A stretch of 62,164 nucleotides of DNA from 2-01-FULL-44-17 sp036517175 (GCA_036517175.1 DATDXQ010000002.1:1-62164); one strand, 5' to 3'. Positions 48,367 through 56,414 are shown, counted from the first letter of the stretch. Translations and numbers: made by a program. The notes: generated from the sequence alone by a model not told the origin.

Positions 48367-51033
48367 TTATATTGCGAAGTTGAAATGATCTTTGTCAGAT
48401 CTGTGTCTGCGGATGCTTGCTAGAGCTTCTCTCTTCTTGAACACACCTGTTCGAGTGTAGCCCATATACATAAATGTAGCGAGTGCACTAAGTAGCAATG
48501 AAAGCATTAAGCTCTCGGCTGTTCCTGTTGAAACGCCTGCGACTTTTGTGATTGATGTTCCAGCAACCTGTCCGTTTACGATTGATATTGGTAATTGAGC
48601 GGTAATAGTTGATAAGTTATCGGCGCTTGCCTGAACTACGTTATTAACTGTTGTGGTCCCGACTATAAAGCTAGATGCTGGTGCTACTGTTGCGCTGAAT
48701 CTTATTATTGCCTCCTGAGATGGTGAGAGTGAGCCGATATTAATACCTGAAGCATTAATACCATTGGCCACTATGTTCCCATTAACACTGGTTGTGTTTG
48801 AAATGTAACTTAAACCGTTAGGCAGTACGTCTTTTATTATAACATTGTTTATAGTTGTTAACGAAAGTGATCGAGCTCTTATAACGAACTCTATGGTGTC
48901 GTTGGGGGAAGCGTTAATTGATCCAAGCTCAGTATTCTCTCCTCTTGTTATATTGCGCCCCAACTTCGTTATGGACATTGTTAGGTTTTGGTTTAGGTTC
49001 GATTTCGTAACCACTACGGATGCTGTATCGTTTACAGTGGATATGTTGTTGGCGAATGCCGTAGCAACATTAGTAAGAGTAGTTGTGCCACTAGAAAATG
49101 CTGAGTCGCCTGCTACATTAGTCCTGAATCTTAATGTTCTTGTTTGACCTGGAGAGAGATCGCCTATGAATAGACCGCTAGAAGTTATGCTGTCATTGCG
49201 GACAGAGCCATCCAAGGTAGTGCTTCCGTTTACGTAAGATAGGTTGCCAGGTAAGCCGTCTAATACATTAACATTGAATATTGTGGCGTTACCGTTGGCG
49301 GTTACCTTAACTATAAACTCAATAGACTCATTTGGATCTGCATTTACAGACTCGTTTTCTCCGGTTCCGTCAGATAAATTACGAACCTGTTTTTGTATTG
49401 TAAGAGAATGGAACCCAGGCGTAGGTGTGGGAGTAGGTACATTATCAAGGAATACATTTACATAACACTGAGAAACTTGGGTACCGCTGTATAGGTTTAC
49501 TAAATAGGTTCCTGATTGAGAATAATTAACTGAGAATGAAGAACCTGTACCAGAAGAAATGTTGCCTCCTGTAGTGGTCCAAAAATATGAACCATTTCCA
49601 CCAGATGCATTTAAGTTAGCATTTTGGAGTCTGTTAACTGTTATTCCAAAAGGAGAACAAACTAATGACGCCAGCGTAGGAGTTGGTGTCGGCGTGGGGG
49701 TAGGGGTCAGTGTCGGCGTGGGTGTCCTGCTAGGAGTTGGAGTAGGCGTTGGTGTTCTGCTTGGAGTAGGGGTAGGTGTTCTGCTGGGAGTAGGGGTTGG
49801 TGTTCTGCTGGGAGTAGGGGTTGGTGTTGAGGCGGAGCATAAGGGTGATCCTGCCCATTGAGAAGCAAATAGACGATGGCCAGACGTGTTGTAGTAAGGG
49901 GGAGTTATTGCACTGCCCTCGAATAAATCTAACTGAAACCTACAATTAGGAACTCTTACTTGAAGAGTTTTCTCTTCGCCAGGGTTTAGAGTTATTGATA
50001 TTGAGTCGTGTAGTGTTTGATTTTCAAGCCAAGATGGTTGGAGTTCGGTAATATACATCTTGTATGATGCAAAACCTACCCTGTAAGTACAGTTAGTAGA
50101 ACTATTCCTTATCCTTGCCTCAGCGGTACCATCATTTATGCCGTTTGAGGTTATGTTTCCGCTTACATATGAAGATATATTAGAACAAGGTACCGGTGTT
50201 GGAGTAGGAGTAGGAGTTGGTGTGTAAACTGGTGTCGGTGTAGGAGTCCTGCTTGGAGTAGGGGTAGGTCTAGCTGTCACATTGAAACTTATATTATTAG
50301 AAACAACATTGCCGTTTACCCGGGACCACTCGGTCCAGTAGCCTATTGTGCTTGAATCCATTGTTCCAGTTAAAGACCACTGACCATTGTTGTCAGTATT
50401 TGCACCAAAGGGCGTGCAACCTAAGTTTGCGGTATTTTGAGTACCACACATTTCAACTCCTTTATTTCTTATGGGGGGATTAGTGCTTACATTTAATCTC
50501 CAACTATCACCAACCCAGAAGTTTGGATTACGAGAAGGATTGCTGGTGTTTGTTATTGAAACCGTTGCATAAGAAATCGGTGTCGGAGTTGGTGTAGGAG
50601 TTGGTGTATAAACTGGTGTCGGTGTTGGGTAGCTTGTGTTTCCGTTGTGAACGTCAAAAAGTATACTGCTTGAAAGTATGCCGTCATTTCCAACTTTGGC
50701 CCATTCAGCCCAGAAACCTATTACAGAGCTATCATGACTTCCGGACAGAGACCAACGGCCGTTACCGTCAGTGCTGCCGAAATTTGTGCAGCCTAGGTCA
50801 GTTCCATCTTGTATACCGCATAACTCGACTGGAGCATTGGCTATCACAGGTGAAGTAGTTATGTTTAGTTCCCAGGAGTCACCTACCCAAAAACTAGGAT
50901 TTCTATCCCTGTTGGTGGTGTTAGCTATGCTAAGGTGGGCTATCATGGTCTGCTGCTCAGCTCCAGCAAAAGCTGCAAACAAAAATAGAGAAGCTACGAC
51001 CGGAATTAACAGTAAAACCTTGTTATTAGTCAT
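48367..51033 (-). CDS. Large surface protein: two tandem N-terminal domains, Thr-Pro linkers, DUF11 repeats
   Basis: 888 aa. Signal peptide (1-26). Two homologous domains follow (about 30-135 and 150-265), each with NPxFWVGDSWxLN, a C-G-x-Q-x(8)-CT pair and W-T/A-EWxxV. A Ser/Asn-rich domain follows, then Thr-Pro linkers (PTPTPSRTPTPT), a PKD-like domain (near 480-550), two DUF11 repeats (about 555-680 and 690-810, GSTTLDGSV, TTTVNNVVQA) and one C-terminal TM helix with a basic tail. This is the usual plan of an adhesin. No LPxTG was found. First gene of the operon with CAP protein and sortase. Confidence 0.88.
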   Translation of the reverse strand: MTNNKVLLLIPVVASLFLFAAFAGAEQQTMIAHLSIANTTNRDRNPSFWVGDSWELNITTSPVIANAPVELCGIQDGTDLGCTNFGSTDGNGRWSLSGSHDSSVIGFWAEWAKVGNDGILSSSILFDVHNGNTSYPTPTPVYTPTPTPTPTPISYATVSITNTSNPSRNPNFWVGDSWRLNVSTNPPIRNKGVEMCGTQNTANLGCTPFGANTDNNGQWSLTGTMDSSTIGYWTEWSRVNGNVVSNNISFNVTARPTPTPSRTPTPTPVYTPTPTPTPTPVPCSNISSYVSGNITSNGINDGTAEARIRNSSTNCTYRVGFASYKMYITELQPSWLENQTLHDSISITLNPGEEKTLQVRVPNCRFQLDLFEGSAITPPYYNTSGHRLFASQWAGSPLCSASTPTPTPSRTPTPTPSRTPTPTPSRTPTPTPTPSRTPTPTLTPTPTPTPTPTLASLVCSPFGITVNRLQNANLNASGGNGSYFWTTTGGNISSGTGSSFSVNYSQSGTYLVNLYSGTQVSQCYVNVFLDNVPTPTPTPGFHSLTIQKQVRNLSDGTGENESVNADPNESIEFIVKVTANGNATIFNVNVLDGLPGNLSYVNGSTTLDGSVRNDSITSSGLFIGDLSPGQTRTLRFRTNVAGDSAFSSGTTTLTNVATAFANNISTVNDTASVVVTKSNLNQNLTMSITKLGRNITRGENTELGSINASPNDTIEFVIRARSLSLTTINNVIIKDVLPNGLSYISNTTSVNGNIVANGINASGINIGSLSPSQEAIIRFSATVAPASSFIVGTTTVNNVVQASADNLSTITAQLPISIVNGQVAGTSITKVAGVSTGTAESLMLSLLLSALATFMYMGYTRTGVFKKREALASIRRHRSDKDHFNFAI
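49680..49830. repeat. 24-bp tandem repeats coding Thr-Pro-rich linker
   Basis: A unit of 24 bp (GGTGTTCTGCTGGGAGTAGG core) recurs several times in the plus strand, encoding PTPSRTPT on the minus strand. Shorter PT repeats occur at about 50200-50270 and 50580-50620. Expected slippage hot-spot. Confidence 0.7.
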
Positions 51034-51076
51034 TTTTAGTCTTTATAAAACAAAATAGCCTTTATATGGCTATTAA
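51034..51076 (-). promoter_or_regulatory. Leader hairpin before the 888-aa gene
   Basis: AATAGCC-atataaa-GGCTATT followed by TTTGTTTT, 14-18 nt upstream of the ATG: a terminator-like hairpin inside the 5' leader, suggesting attenuation. Confidence 0.6.
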
Positions 51077-51094
51077 GTCTTTGTTATATAAGTA

Positions 51095-51124
51095 ATTATA
51101 TCAGAAACCGGGTACTATTGTCAA
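51095..51124 (-). promoter_or_regulatory. Sigma-70 type promoter of the surface operon
   Basis: Minus strand TTGACA (51124-51119), 18-nt spacer, TATAAT (51100-51095). Confidence 0.85.
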
Positions 51125-51130
51125 GTTTTG

Positions 51131-51304
51131 GTGCCTCCGGAGGGATTCGGCTTCGCCTTTCGACGTTTTCCAACGTCTCTGGCTAGCCACCAGCTCGCGT
51201 AATTTTTGCCTGTTGCAAAAATTACATGCTCCGCTGTTCTCGTCCCTCTCGCAAGCCAAGCAGTTGGCTTGCTCTCGGCACAGTTGTGCCTCCGGAGGGA
51301 TTCG
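51131..51304 (-). mobile_element. Element A at tRNA-Arg: palindromic insertion bounded by 19-bp direct repeats
   Basis: The 3' end of tRNA-Arg (51286-51304) is repeated exactly at 51131-51149. The 136 bp between carry, in tRNA sense, a CAAGCCAA/TTGGCTTG hairpin, GCGGAGCATG, a TAATTTTTGC/GCAAAAATTA hairpin, GCGAGCTGGTGGCTAG, an ACGTT/AACGT hairpin and GCGAAGCCGA. These blocks occur in the same order at tRNA-Ile. No ORF inside. Confidence 0.8.
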
Positions 51305-51358
51305 AACCCCCATCTCCAGCTTCGAAGGCTATTGTTCTATCCATTGAACTACGGAGGC
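51287..51358 (-). tRNA. tRNA-Arg(TCG)
   Basis: 72 nt; acceptor GCCTCCG/CGGAGGC, anticodon loop CTTCGAA (TCG), T-arm GGGGGTTCGAATCCCTC. CCA not encoded. Flanked on the 3' side by element A and on the 5' side by a fragment with element B. Confidence 0.94.
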
Positions 51359-51404
51359 AAATATTAATTTAAAAATTGCGTTTTACTAAAGTATATTACT
51401 ATTT

Positions 51405-51457
51405 GGTTCATTGCCCACCAAGGGTGGGTCAGCCTCTGGCTGAAACTACGGAGGCGC
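51405..51457 (-). pseudogene. tRNA-Arg 5' fragment interrupted by a 30-bp twin hairpin
   Basis: In tRNA sense GCGCCTCCGTAGTT, then the 30-nt element, then CAATGAACC, which resembles the D-loop CAATGGATA. The same break point as in the tRNA-Lys fragment. Confidence 0.72.
51414..51443 (-). repeat. Element B, twin hairpin in tRNA-Arg fragment
   Basis: CCCACC-aag-GGTGGG then TCAGCC-tct-GGCTGA, 30 nt. The first stem has compensatory changes (CCCACC/GGTGGG against CCCGCC/GGCGGG), which supports a selected hairpin. Confidence 0.8.
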
Positions 51458-51485
51458 TTATGTTGTATTAGCCAACTAATTAAAT

Positions 51486-51515
51486 CAAAAACCTTGCCAA
51501 TCGGCAAGGTTTTTG
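51486..51515. terminator. Terminator of the 3D-domain gene
   Basis: CAAAAACCTTGCC / GGCAAGGTTTTTG, 13-bp stem with a 4-nt loop. Confidence 0.9.
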
Positions 51516-51523
51516 GTGAGTTG

Positions 51524-52048
51524 TTATGACTCGAGAATCTGTATTTTTATGTTTTTAATTCCGAACTCGAGTGCACTTTCTCTGTCCGGAAACCATATAT
51601 CAACCTTATGCCAATACCTTCTGTTCATGCGGTCTTCTACAACGAATACCTTGTCTCCGTAGACTTCAGGTATCTTTATCTTAGTACCGAAAGGTAAGAA
51701 GTTGGCGGCAACAATACCATCACGAACCTTGGTATTCCAAGCTGTAATAAACGGTGAATCATCTGTTTGGTCTGGAGTTGAGGAATAAGCAGTAGCCGAT
51801 ACTATCATCTCTTTTTTAACGGGGGTATTGTCAACGACTGGCTTTTTTTCCTCTGTTTGCTCGCTGGTCTTATTGGTAGCCAAGAATGAAGATATCAGGC
51901 TTATTGTATCTGACTTTGGTTGTTCGTTCTTATCTCCATATAACCATTCGGCAACACCGGCATTTGCTTGATTTTGAGCTAAGAACAAGCTCATAAAAAC
52001 TATAACAGAAATAGTAACTAAAGTATTTAATTTTAGTGTGTTTTTCAT
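51524..52048 (-). CDS. Exported 3D-domain protein
   Basis: 174 aa. Signal/TM segment (about 10-29), a short linker, then a 3D domain (about 85-174) with VSATAYSSTPDQTDDSPFIT, RDGIVAANFLPFGTKIKIP and VVEDRMNRRYWHKVDIWF, the latter holding the three conserved aspartates. The fold is shared with MltA and RlpA-type peptidoglycan enzymes (lytic transglycosylase-like). It has its own promoter and terminator, and a leader with two terminator-like hairpins. Confidence 0.87.
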   Translation of the reverse strand: MKNTLKLNTLVTISVIVFMSLFLAQNQANAGVAEWLYGDKNEQPKSDTISLISSFLATNKTSEQTEEKKPVVDNTPVKKEMIVSATAYSSTPDQTDDSPFITAWNTKVRDGIVAANFLPFGTKIKIPEVYGDKVFVVEDRMNRRYWHKVDIWFPDRESALEFGIKNIKIQILES

Positions 52049-52052
52049 ATTT

Positions 52053-52110
52053 TTGTATTAAAAAACAGCCTTATTTAGGGCTATTTTTCAACTAAAAAAC
52101 CCGCCCATAG
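52053..52110 (-). promoter_or_regulatory. Tandem leader terminators before the 3D-domain gene
   Basis: On the minus strand CCGC-tatgg-GCGG with TTTTTT, then ATAGCC-ctaaataa-GGCT with GTTTTTT, both between promoter and start codon. The second resembles the leader hairpin of the 888-aa surface gene. Confidence 0.65.
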
Positions 52111-52132
52111 CGGATCTCTACCTTACTCTTAC

Positions 52133-52162
52133 ATTATAGCAAAAAATGGGTAGGTTTGTCAA
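52133..52162 (-). promoter_or_regulatory. Sigma-70 type promoter of the 3D-domain gene
   Basis: Minus strand TTGACA (52162-52157), 18-nt spacer, TATAAT (52138-52133). Confidence 0.85.
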
Positions 52163-52206
52163 CCCAGTCAAATCTCTTATAGCGTGAGCTTAAATACCTA
52201 CTTTAC

Positions 52207-52695
52207 CTAATCGAGTTCTTGAGTAGCTCTTGGCTTACGTTTGGGCCAGAGCTTTTTTAGTACTCTGAATCCTGGTTTTACGGTTAGAACAAAAATAAAA
52301 AGGCCAATGGCTATGTTAAATCCGTCGTAACTCCACCTAGCAACATCATCGTCTCGCAAATGGAGCCACATCCCGAACTCATCCATGGCTAAACCCAACC
52401 CAAAACCATGCAGCATGGCGACCCAGAACTTAGCTCTTGCTTGGCTCACCACCAATCCTAAAAATCCAGCGGCAAACAAAATAAAAACTCCATATGTAAA
52501 ATGATGTACGTGCAAACCTTCAGATGGTTCAAGGTAGAGCCAGGGGAACAGGTAGCTTATTATGCGGGAGCCAATAAAAGTCAGAATGAAAGCAAACATT
52601 ATGGGAAATATCATCGATACATACAAAGCTGGATCGCCAGCCTCGACTTTTCTGTGAACACTGTCCCTCATTTTTCGGAAAATAGAATGGATCAT
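52207..52695 (-). CDS. Integral membrane protein, 162 aa
   Basis: No named family. Four TM helices (about 28-47, 61-81, 88-107, 124-141); LHVHHFTYGVFILF and MLHGFGLGLAMDEFGMWLHLRDDD give a His/Asp-rich core that resembles small metal-dependent membrane proteins but is not diagnostic. The C-terminal tail is Lys/Arg-rich. Followed by two further small membrane proteins on the minus strand, so possibly an operon. Confidence 0.7.
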   Translation of the reverse strand: MIHSIFRKMRDSVHRKVEAGDPALYVSMIFPIMFAFILTFIGSRIISYLFPWLYLEPSEGLHVHHFTYGVFILFAAGFLGLVVSQARAKFWVAMLHGFGLGLAMDEFGMWLHLRDDDVARWSYDGFNIAIGLFIFVLTVKPGFRVLKKLWPKRKPRATQELD

Positions 52696-52701
52696 GTAAC
52701 C

Positions 52702-52989
52702 CTAGTTTTTTATATATAAGAAGACCGAGTAGATCAGAATCATTAACCCGTTGAACCAAACACAGTCTTTGCTAAGTGTTTGGCTTCTTTGTCTATTTAT
52801 TATGACAATTACAATAGCTTGTGACAGAGCGGTCAGATGAACTAGTATTGGGATAAAAATTATTTTAGTGCCAAGGTTGGGGAAGAAAGAATATAAAAAA
52901 ACTAGCACCAAAAGCCAGAAGCTTAAAACAAACCAAATACCATGATTTGCGTTTCGGAATATTTTTTTGCGAACGGCCCATTCGATCAT
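52702..52989 (-). CDS. Small membrane protein, 95 aa
   Basis: Three hydrophobic segments (about 20-38, 43-62 and 77-93 from ATG 52989). The frame can extend to a TTG at 53022, but MIEWAVRKKIF is the more natural start. No family recognised. It lies 6 nt upstream of the 162-aa membrane gene. Confidence 0.55.
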   Translation of the reverse strand: MIEWAVRKKIFRNANHGIWFVLSFWLLVLVFLYSFFPNLGTKIIFIPILVHLTALSQAIVIVIINRQRSQTLSKDCVWFNGLMILIYSVFLYIKN

Positions 52990-53036
52990 AATAAACGCTA
53001 GTTGAGGGCATTGTATAGTCAACCCACGATGCTAAA

Positions 53037-53441
53037 TTATTTATTCGTTAATTTCCTAGGATATAACCAAATAAGAATAGCTGAGTAAATAAATCCCACA
53101 ACCCCCTCAGTAATTGTTTGTATTTTTTTTGCAGGAGATCCTAAACTAGAAAAATCAATTTTATAGATAATTACTATGCTAAAAATACTACCCATGATTA
53201 GGCAAAATATCACGGTTCTCAACATGTCTATATTTTTTATTGGATTTCTCGCAAGTGTTATTAAAATCAAAGCCAAGACAACTGCCACCAAAGATATGAG
53301 AGAATCATGGTAGGGAGTATAAAGCCTCCCGTCATACCAAGGGAAAAGCGTAACTCCAAAAAAATGGACATAAGCCCCCACAAGATAATAAACCACACCC
53401 AAACCCAGGGCTACCTTTAATAATTTTAATTTATTTATCAT
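53037..53441 (-). CDS. Small membrane protein, 134 aa
   Basis: Four TM helices by hydropathy (about 10-30, 46-65, 74-93, 108-126). A polar loop HFFGVTLFPWYDGRLYTPYHDS follows the first. No family recognised. First of three consecutive small membrane genes on the minus strand. Confidence 0.6.
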   Translation of the reverse strand: MINKLKLLKVALGLGVVYYLVGAYVHFFGVTLFPWYDGRLYTPYHDSLISLVAVVLALILITLARNPIKNIDMLRTVIFCLIMGSIFSIVIIYKIDFSSLGSPAKKIQTITEGVVGFIYSAILIWLYPRKLTNK

Positions 53442-53491
53442 TGAGCGGGATAGTGGATGATGTTAGAACCTATTGGCAGTCATCTACTGAC

Positions 53492-53956
53492 TTATTTTAT
53501 TTTTCCCCGACCTTTTAAAATCTGCGCTGAACACTCTTCGCCTAGGATTGGTCCATGTATCTGTACGGGTAGTTTAGATTTTGCTGCAATGTCAGTCATG
53601 GTAACCCACGGATCCATACTGGGTTCTGCTGGGGCACCAAAATAAAAATCTCTTATGTGGGCTTTGATGCATGCCGACATGCACATAGAGCAAGTTTCTG
53701 CATTGGAGAATATCATACACCCGTCAAAATAACGAGATTGTTTGATTTTTCCTAATTTACGCAAAGCATTTATCTCCGCATGCGCAGTGGGGTCGTTATC
53801 TGTATTTTGTGTATTATGAGCAGAAACTAGAACCTCCCCCTCACTATCAGTAATGATAGAGGCTATTGGCACATTTCCTTCTGTGATAGCAAACTCTGCT
53901 TCTGCCTGACACATGCGAATTAATTGAGTTGATTTATCTTCGGTAATGTTTGGCAT
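53492..53956 (-). CDS. Cytidine/deoxycytidylate-type deaminase family protein
   Basis: 154 aa. Zinc motif HAEINALRK (H59, E61) and AETCSMCMSAC (C89, C92). The usual Pro before the first cysteine (E-P-C) is Thr here. The family includes tRNA adenosine and guanine deaminases; the short size and VTMTDIAAKSKLPVQIHG tail do not identify the substrate. tRNA-Gly lies just upstream on the same strand. Confidence 0.82.
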   Translation of the reverse strand: MPNITEDKSTQLIRMCQAEAEFAITEGNVPIASIITDSEGEVLVSAHNTQNTDNDPTAHAEINALRKLGKIKQSRYFDGCMIFSNAETCSMCMSACIKAHIRDFYFGAPAEPSMDPWVTMTDIAAKSKLPVQIHGPILGEECSAQILKGRGKIK

Positions 53957-54000
53957 AGCGTCTGTCTTAAATTAAACAAATAAATCGGAAAGTTTGATAT

Positions 54001-54074
54001 TGGAGCGGGTGAAGGGAATCGGACCCTCGTACCTAGATTGGCAATCTAGTTCACTACCACTGTGATACACCCGC
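54001..54074 (-). tRNA. tRNA-Gly(GCC)
   Basis: 74 nt with encoded CCA; acceptor GCGGGTG/CACCCGC, anticodon loop TTGCCAA (GCC). Encoded CCA is shared with tRNA-Leu and tRNA-Ile(UAU) here, but not with the Ala, GAT-Ile, Lys and Arg genes. Confidence 0.95.
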
Positions 54075-54106
54075 GATTAGAGTCGATTATATGATTTTTA
54101 CAAAGT

Positions 54107-54781
54107 TTATGCAACCGTTTGGCTATTAAGCTCGCGCATGTAAAGCTCGACCCATTTTAATAGTTTTTCTTTGTATCTTCTGCCGCCAACCCTAATCATA
54201 CCGACTCCGTATGCAAGTCGTCGTGTAGGATGTCGTCCTCGGATTACCACAGATTTTTTAAATTGTTCCAGAGGTATTCCTGTGGCCTGGCTCCAGAAGT
54301 TTTTTTGTACTGAATCAATTAGGTCGGGATATAACAACAAACTGAAGCTGATCTTTTGTTTTGGAATTCTCATTGCGTTGGTCAGGAAAAGGTAAAAAGT
54401 ACGAATCATCCCAGGGTCGCTATTGGTTAGTCTGGTAGCACAATTCTTTACATTTTTGTCGCCCTCTCCCCAGTACAACATTATCCCGGCGGTAAAAAGA
54501 GGGTTGCTTTTCAATAGTGGGAACTCATCTATAGCTTCTTTGCGGTAGGATTCATGTAACGCGTCATATTTTGCCTTTAATATATTTTGGAGTCTCCTTA
54601 GCTTCTCCGGATACGCCATAGACTCCGTGTAGGCGAGACGATCGCGAATTTCCATAGACCAATTCTCGTTTTTAAACCAGTCCGCTAATGTGCTTACAGG
54701 GATGCTTAGCTCACGACTAATAGATTTGTAGCTTTTATTTTGTCGGCGAAGTTTAAACGCTTCTTCTTTGTCTTTTCTCAT
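54107..54781 (-). CDS. HTH protein with LAGLIDADG-like domain
   Basis: 224 aa. An N-terminal helix-turn-helix (residues 9-38, FKLRRQNKSYKSISRELSIPVSTLADWF) is followed by a domain with LFTAGIMLYWGEGDKNVK, a degenerate LAGLIDADG-like helix, and LTNSDPGMIRTFYLFL. Families of this kind (WhiA-like/homing-endonuclease-derived) occur in CPR. The basic tail (GRHPTRRLAYGVGMIRVGGRRY) suits DNA binding. Three perfect DnaA boxes lie directly upstream (54783-54869), so it may be controlled by DnaA. Confidence 0.7.
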   Translation of the reverse strand: MRKDKEEAFKLRRQNKSYKSISRELSIPVSTLADWFKNENWSMEIRDRLAYTESMAYPEKLRRLQNILKAKYDALHESYRKEAIDEFPLLKSNPLFTAGIMLYWGEGDKNVKNCATRLTNSDPGMIRTFYLFLTNAMRIPKQKISFSLLLYPDLIDSVQKNFWSQATGIPLEQFKKSVVIRGRHPTRRLAYGVGMIRVGGRRYKEKLLKWVELYMRELNSQTVA

Positions 54782-54782
54782 T

Positions 54783-54869
54783 TGTGGATAACAATTTTAT
54801 TATTAAGTATGTATTCTAGCTTTAGTATAACATGCGGGTTCGGATTTTGTGGATAACGCTTGTGGATAA
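54783..54869 (-). promoter_or_regulatory. Cluster of three perfect DnaA boxes
   Basis: TGTGGATAA at 54783-54791, 54848-54856 and 54861-54869, the last two 13 bp apart start to start. All are the exact complement of TTATCCACA and share orientation. The first abuts the start codon of the HTH gene. tRNA-Phe begins 57 nt later. Confidence 0.75.
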
Positions 54870-54926
54870 CTTTAAATAAGCGTTTAAAGTTGAAGTTTTT
54901 GCTAAAAATGATAATATCTAAGTGAT

Positions 54927-54998
54927 GCCGCGGTAGCTCAGTGGTAGAGCGCAGCCCTGAAGAGGCTGGCGTCGTCAGTTCAATTCTGACCCGCGGCA
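54927..54998 (+). tRNA. tRNA-Phe(GAA)
   Basis: 72 nt; acceptor GCCGCGG/CCGCGGC, anticodon loop CTGAAGA (GAA). CCA not encoded. Confidence 0.95.
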
Positions 54999-55038
54999 CA
55001 TAGCAAATATCCACCTCTGAGTTACATTAATTTAAGCT

Positions 55039-55686
55039 ATGTCTAGGTTAATACACTTAATACAATTTTTAATTCTTAAACCCCTTTTTATTTTTTCCTT
55101 ACGGAATATTCTTAGAGTTAGGAAATACACTCTAGAAACAATATTTGTGATCTATCAAATGGATGAACTTGTAAGACACGCCCCGCCAGGTGCAATAGTT
55201 GAAGCTGGTTGTTGGAAGGGAGGGCTAGGAGCATACATGGCACTGTCTGGCAGGGATACATACTTATTTGACTCATTTGATGGATTACCAGAAACATCAG
55301 AAAAAGATAGTGACATGCGCAGAACACTGCCTCTAAAACAAAAAACTAACTATTTAAAAGTTTCAGAAGAATCTGTTTATGAAATTTCTAGAAAGTTAAA
55401 AGTAGATCCGTATGTAATAAAAGGCTGGTTTAATGAAACATTGCCACAGTGGAAAGAAAAGATTGGTAAAATAGCAGTTCTTCATGTAGACGGAGATATT
55501 TATAGCTCCACCAAAGAAGTTCTAAGTTGTCTTTACGATAATGTAGTAAAAGGAGGAGTAATCGTAATGGACGACTACTATACTTATGGAGGATCACGCC
55601 GAGCCTTGTATGAGTTTTTTCAAGAAAATTCTATAATTCCCGCATTGCGGTCTTATCCATTTGGCAAAGTTTATTTTATAAAATGA
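55039..55686 (+). CDS. TylF/macrocin-type O-methyltransferase
   Basis: 215 aa. SAM-binding motif IVEAGCWKGGLGAYMAL, DTYLFDSFDGLPE, a metal site in VDGDIYSST and VIVMDDYYTYGGSRRA are typical of TylF/CmcI methyltransferases that act on sugars of natural products. Here the acceptor is likely a surface sugar. Starts at ATG 55039 after tRNA-Phe. Followed by ECF sigma genes. Confidence 0.9.
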   Translation: MSRLIHLIQFLILKPLFIFSLRNILRVRKYTLETIFVIYQMDELVRHAPPGAIVEAGCWKGGLGAYMALSGRDTYLFDSFDGLPETSEKDSDMRRTLPLKQKTNYLKVSEESVYEISRKLKVDPYVIKGWFNETLPQWKEKIGKIAVLHVDGDIYSSTKEVLSCLYDNVVKGGVIVMDDYYTYGGSRRALYEFFQENSIIPALRSYPFGKVYFIK

Positions 55687-55788
55687 AAAACGAACATGCC
55701 AAAGGATAAAATAAGGGAACTATGTACAATTGCCACAAATTAATGTAGAATATTTAATAAAGTTCTTTGTAATCAAAAAGGGGGACAT

Positions 55789-56376
55789 TTGGAGAGTGAG
55801 TTCGAGTTAGTCCAGGCACTGAAGAGCGGTAATATGGATGCTTGGGGAATTGTTTACGAAAAACACAGCCGTGCCTTATATGCGTTTATTTCTAGACATT
55901 TGTATTCAAAAAATTCTGCAGATGTTGAGGATATTGTTCAGACGGTATTTATTAGGGGTTTTAAGGTAATTTCTACATTTGAATTAAGATCAAGTCTAAG
56001 GGCTTGGTTGTTTGGAATCGCTAATAAGGTCATGCTTGAATATCGTTCTGGGCGGGCAGGGATTATTGGAAGATCGGGAAATATTTTAGATATCGATGTA
56101 TCTTTGATTGCCGATAAAATAATGGATGATATTTCCAAGACTCCTGAAGCACAAATCTTGAAGCAGGATTTGATAAACGCTCTCTTGAGTGCGATAAAAG
56201 ACTTAGATATTACAGATCAAAATGTTTTGAGGATGAGATATTGGGATGGTATGTCAGGTAAAGATATGGGAACAGAAACATCAAAATCTACAAGGGCTGT
56301 TGTAAACATACTTTTTAAAGCTCGGAGGAAACTTGCTGAAGATAAAAGAATTAGAGCTGCGGTGCAAGCAGTTTAA
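55789..56376 (+). CDS. ECF-type RNA polymerase sigma factor
   Basis: 195 aa from TTG 55789; GGGGG lies 5 nt before. Region 2 with SRALYAFISRHLYSKNSADVEDIVQTVFIRGF and WLFGIANKVMLEY, region 4 with DQNVLRMRYWDGMSGKDMG, and a basic C-terminus. No anti-sigma gene is adjacent, and a second ECF sigma gene follows at 56493. TTG start and no ribosome-site clash argue it is real. Confidence 0.85.
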   Translation: MESEFELVQALKSGNMDAWGIVYEKHSRALYAFISRHLYSKNSADVEDIVQTVFIRGFKVISTFELRSSLRAWLFGIANKVMLEYRSGRAGIIGRSGNILDIDVSLIADKIMDDISKTPEAQILKQDLINALLSAIKDLDITDQNVLRMRYWDGMSGKDMGTETSKSTRAVVNILFKARRKLAEDKRIRAAVQAV

Positions 56377-56387
56377 GGTTTTAATTT

Positions 56388-56414
56388 AAATCACTAAATA
56401 ATGGTGATTTTTTG
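56388..56414 (+). terminator. Terminator
   Basis: AAATCAC / GTGATTT hairpin with TTTTTG after the first sigma gene. Confidence 0.75.

Noticed and set aside
49680..49830. CRISPR array
   Set aside because: The repeats are contiguous 24-bp coding repeats without spacers.
49559..49861. Valine/glycine-repeat plus-strand ORF
   Set aside because: Antisense shadow of the Thr-Pro linker repeats in the 888-aa surface gene.
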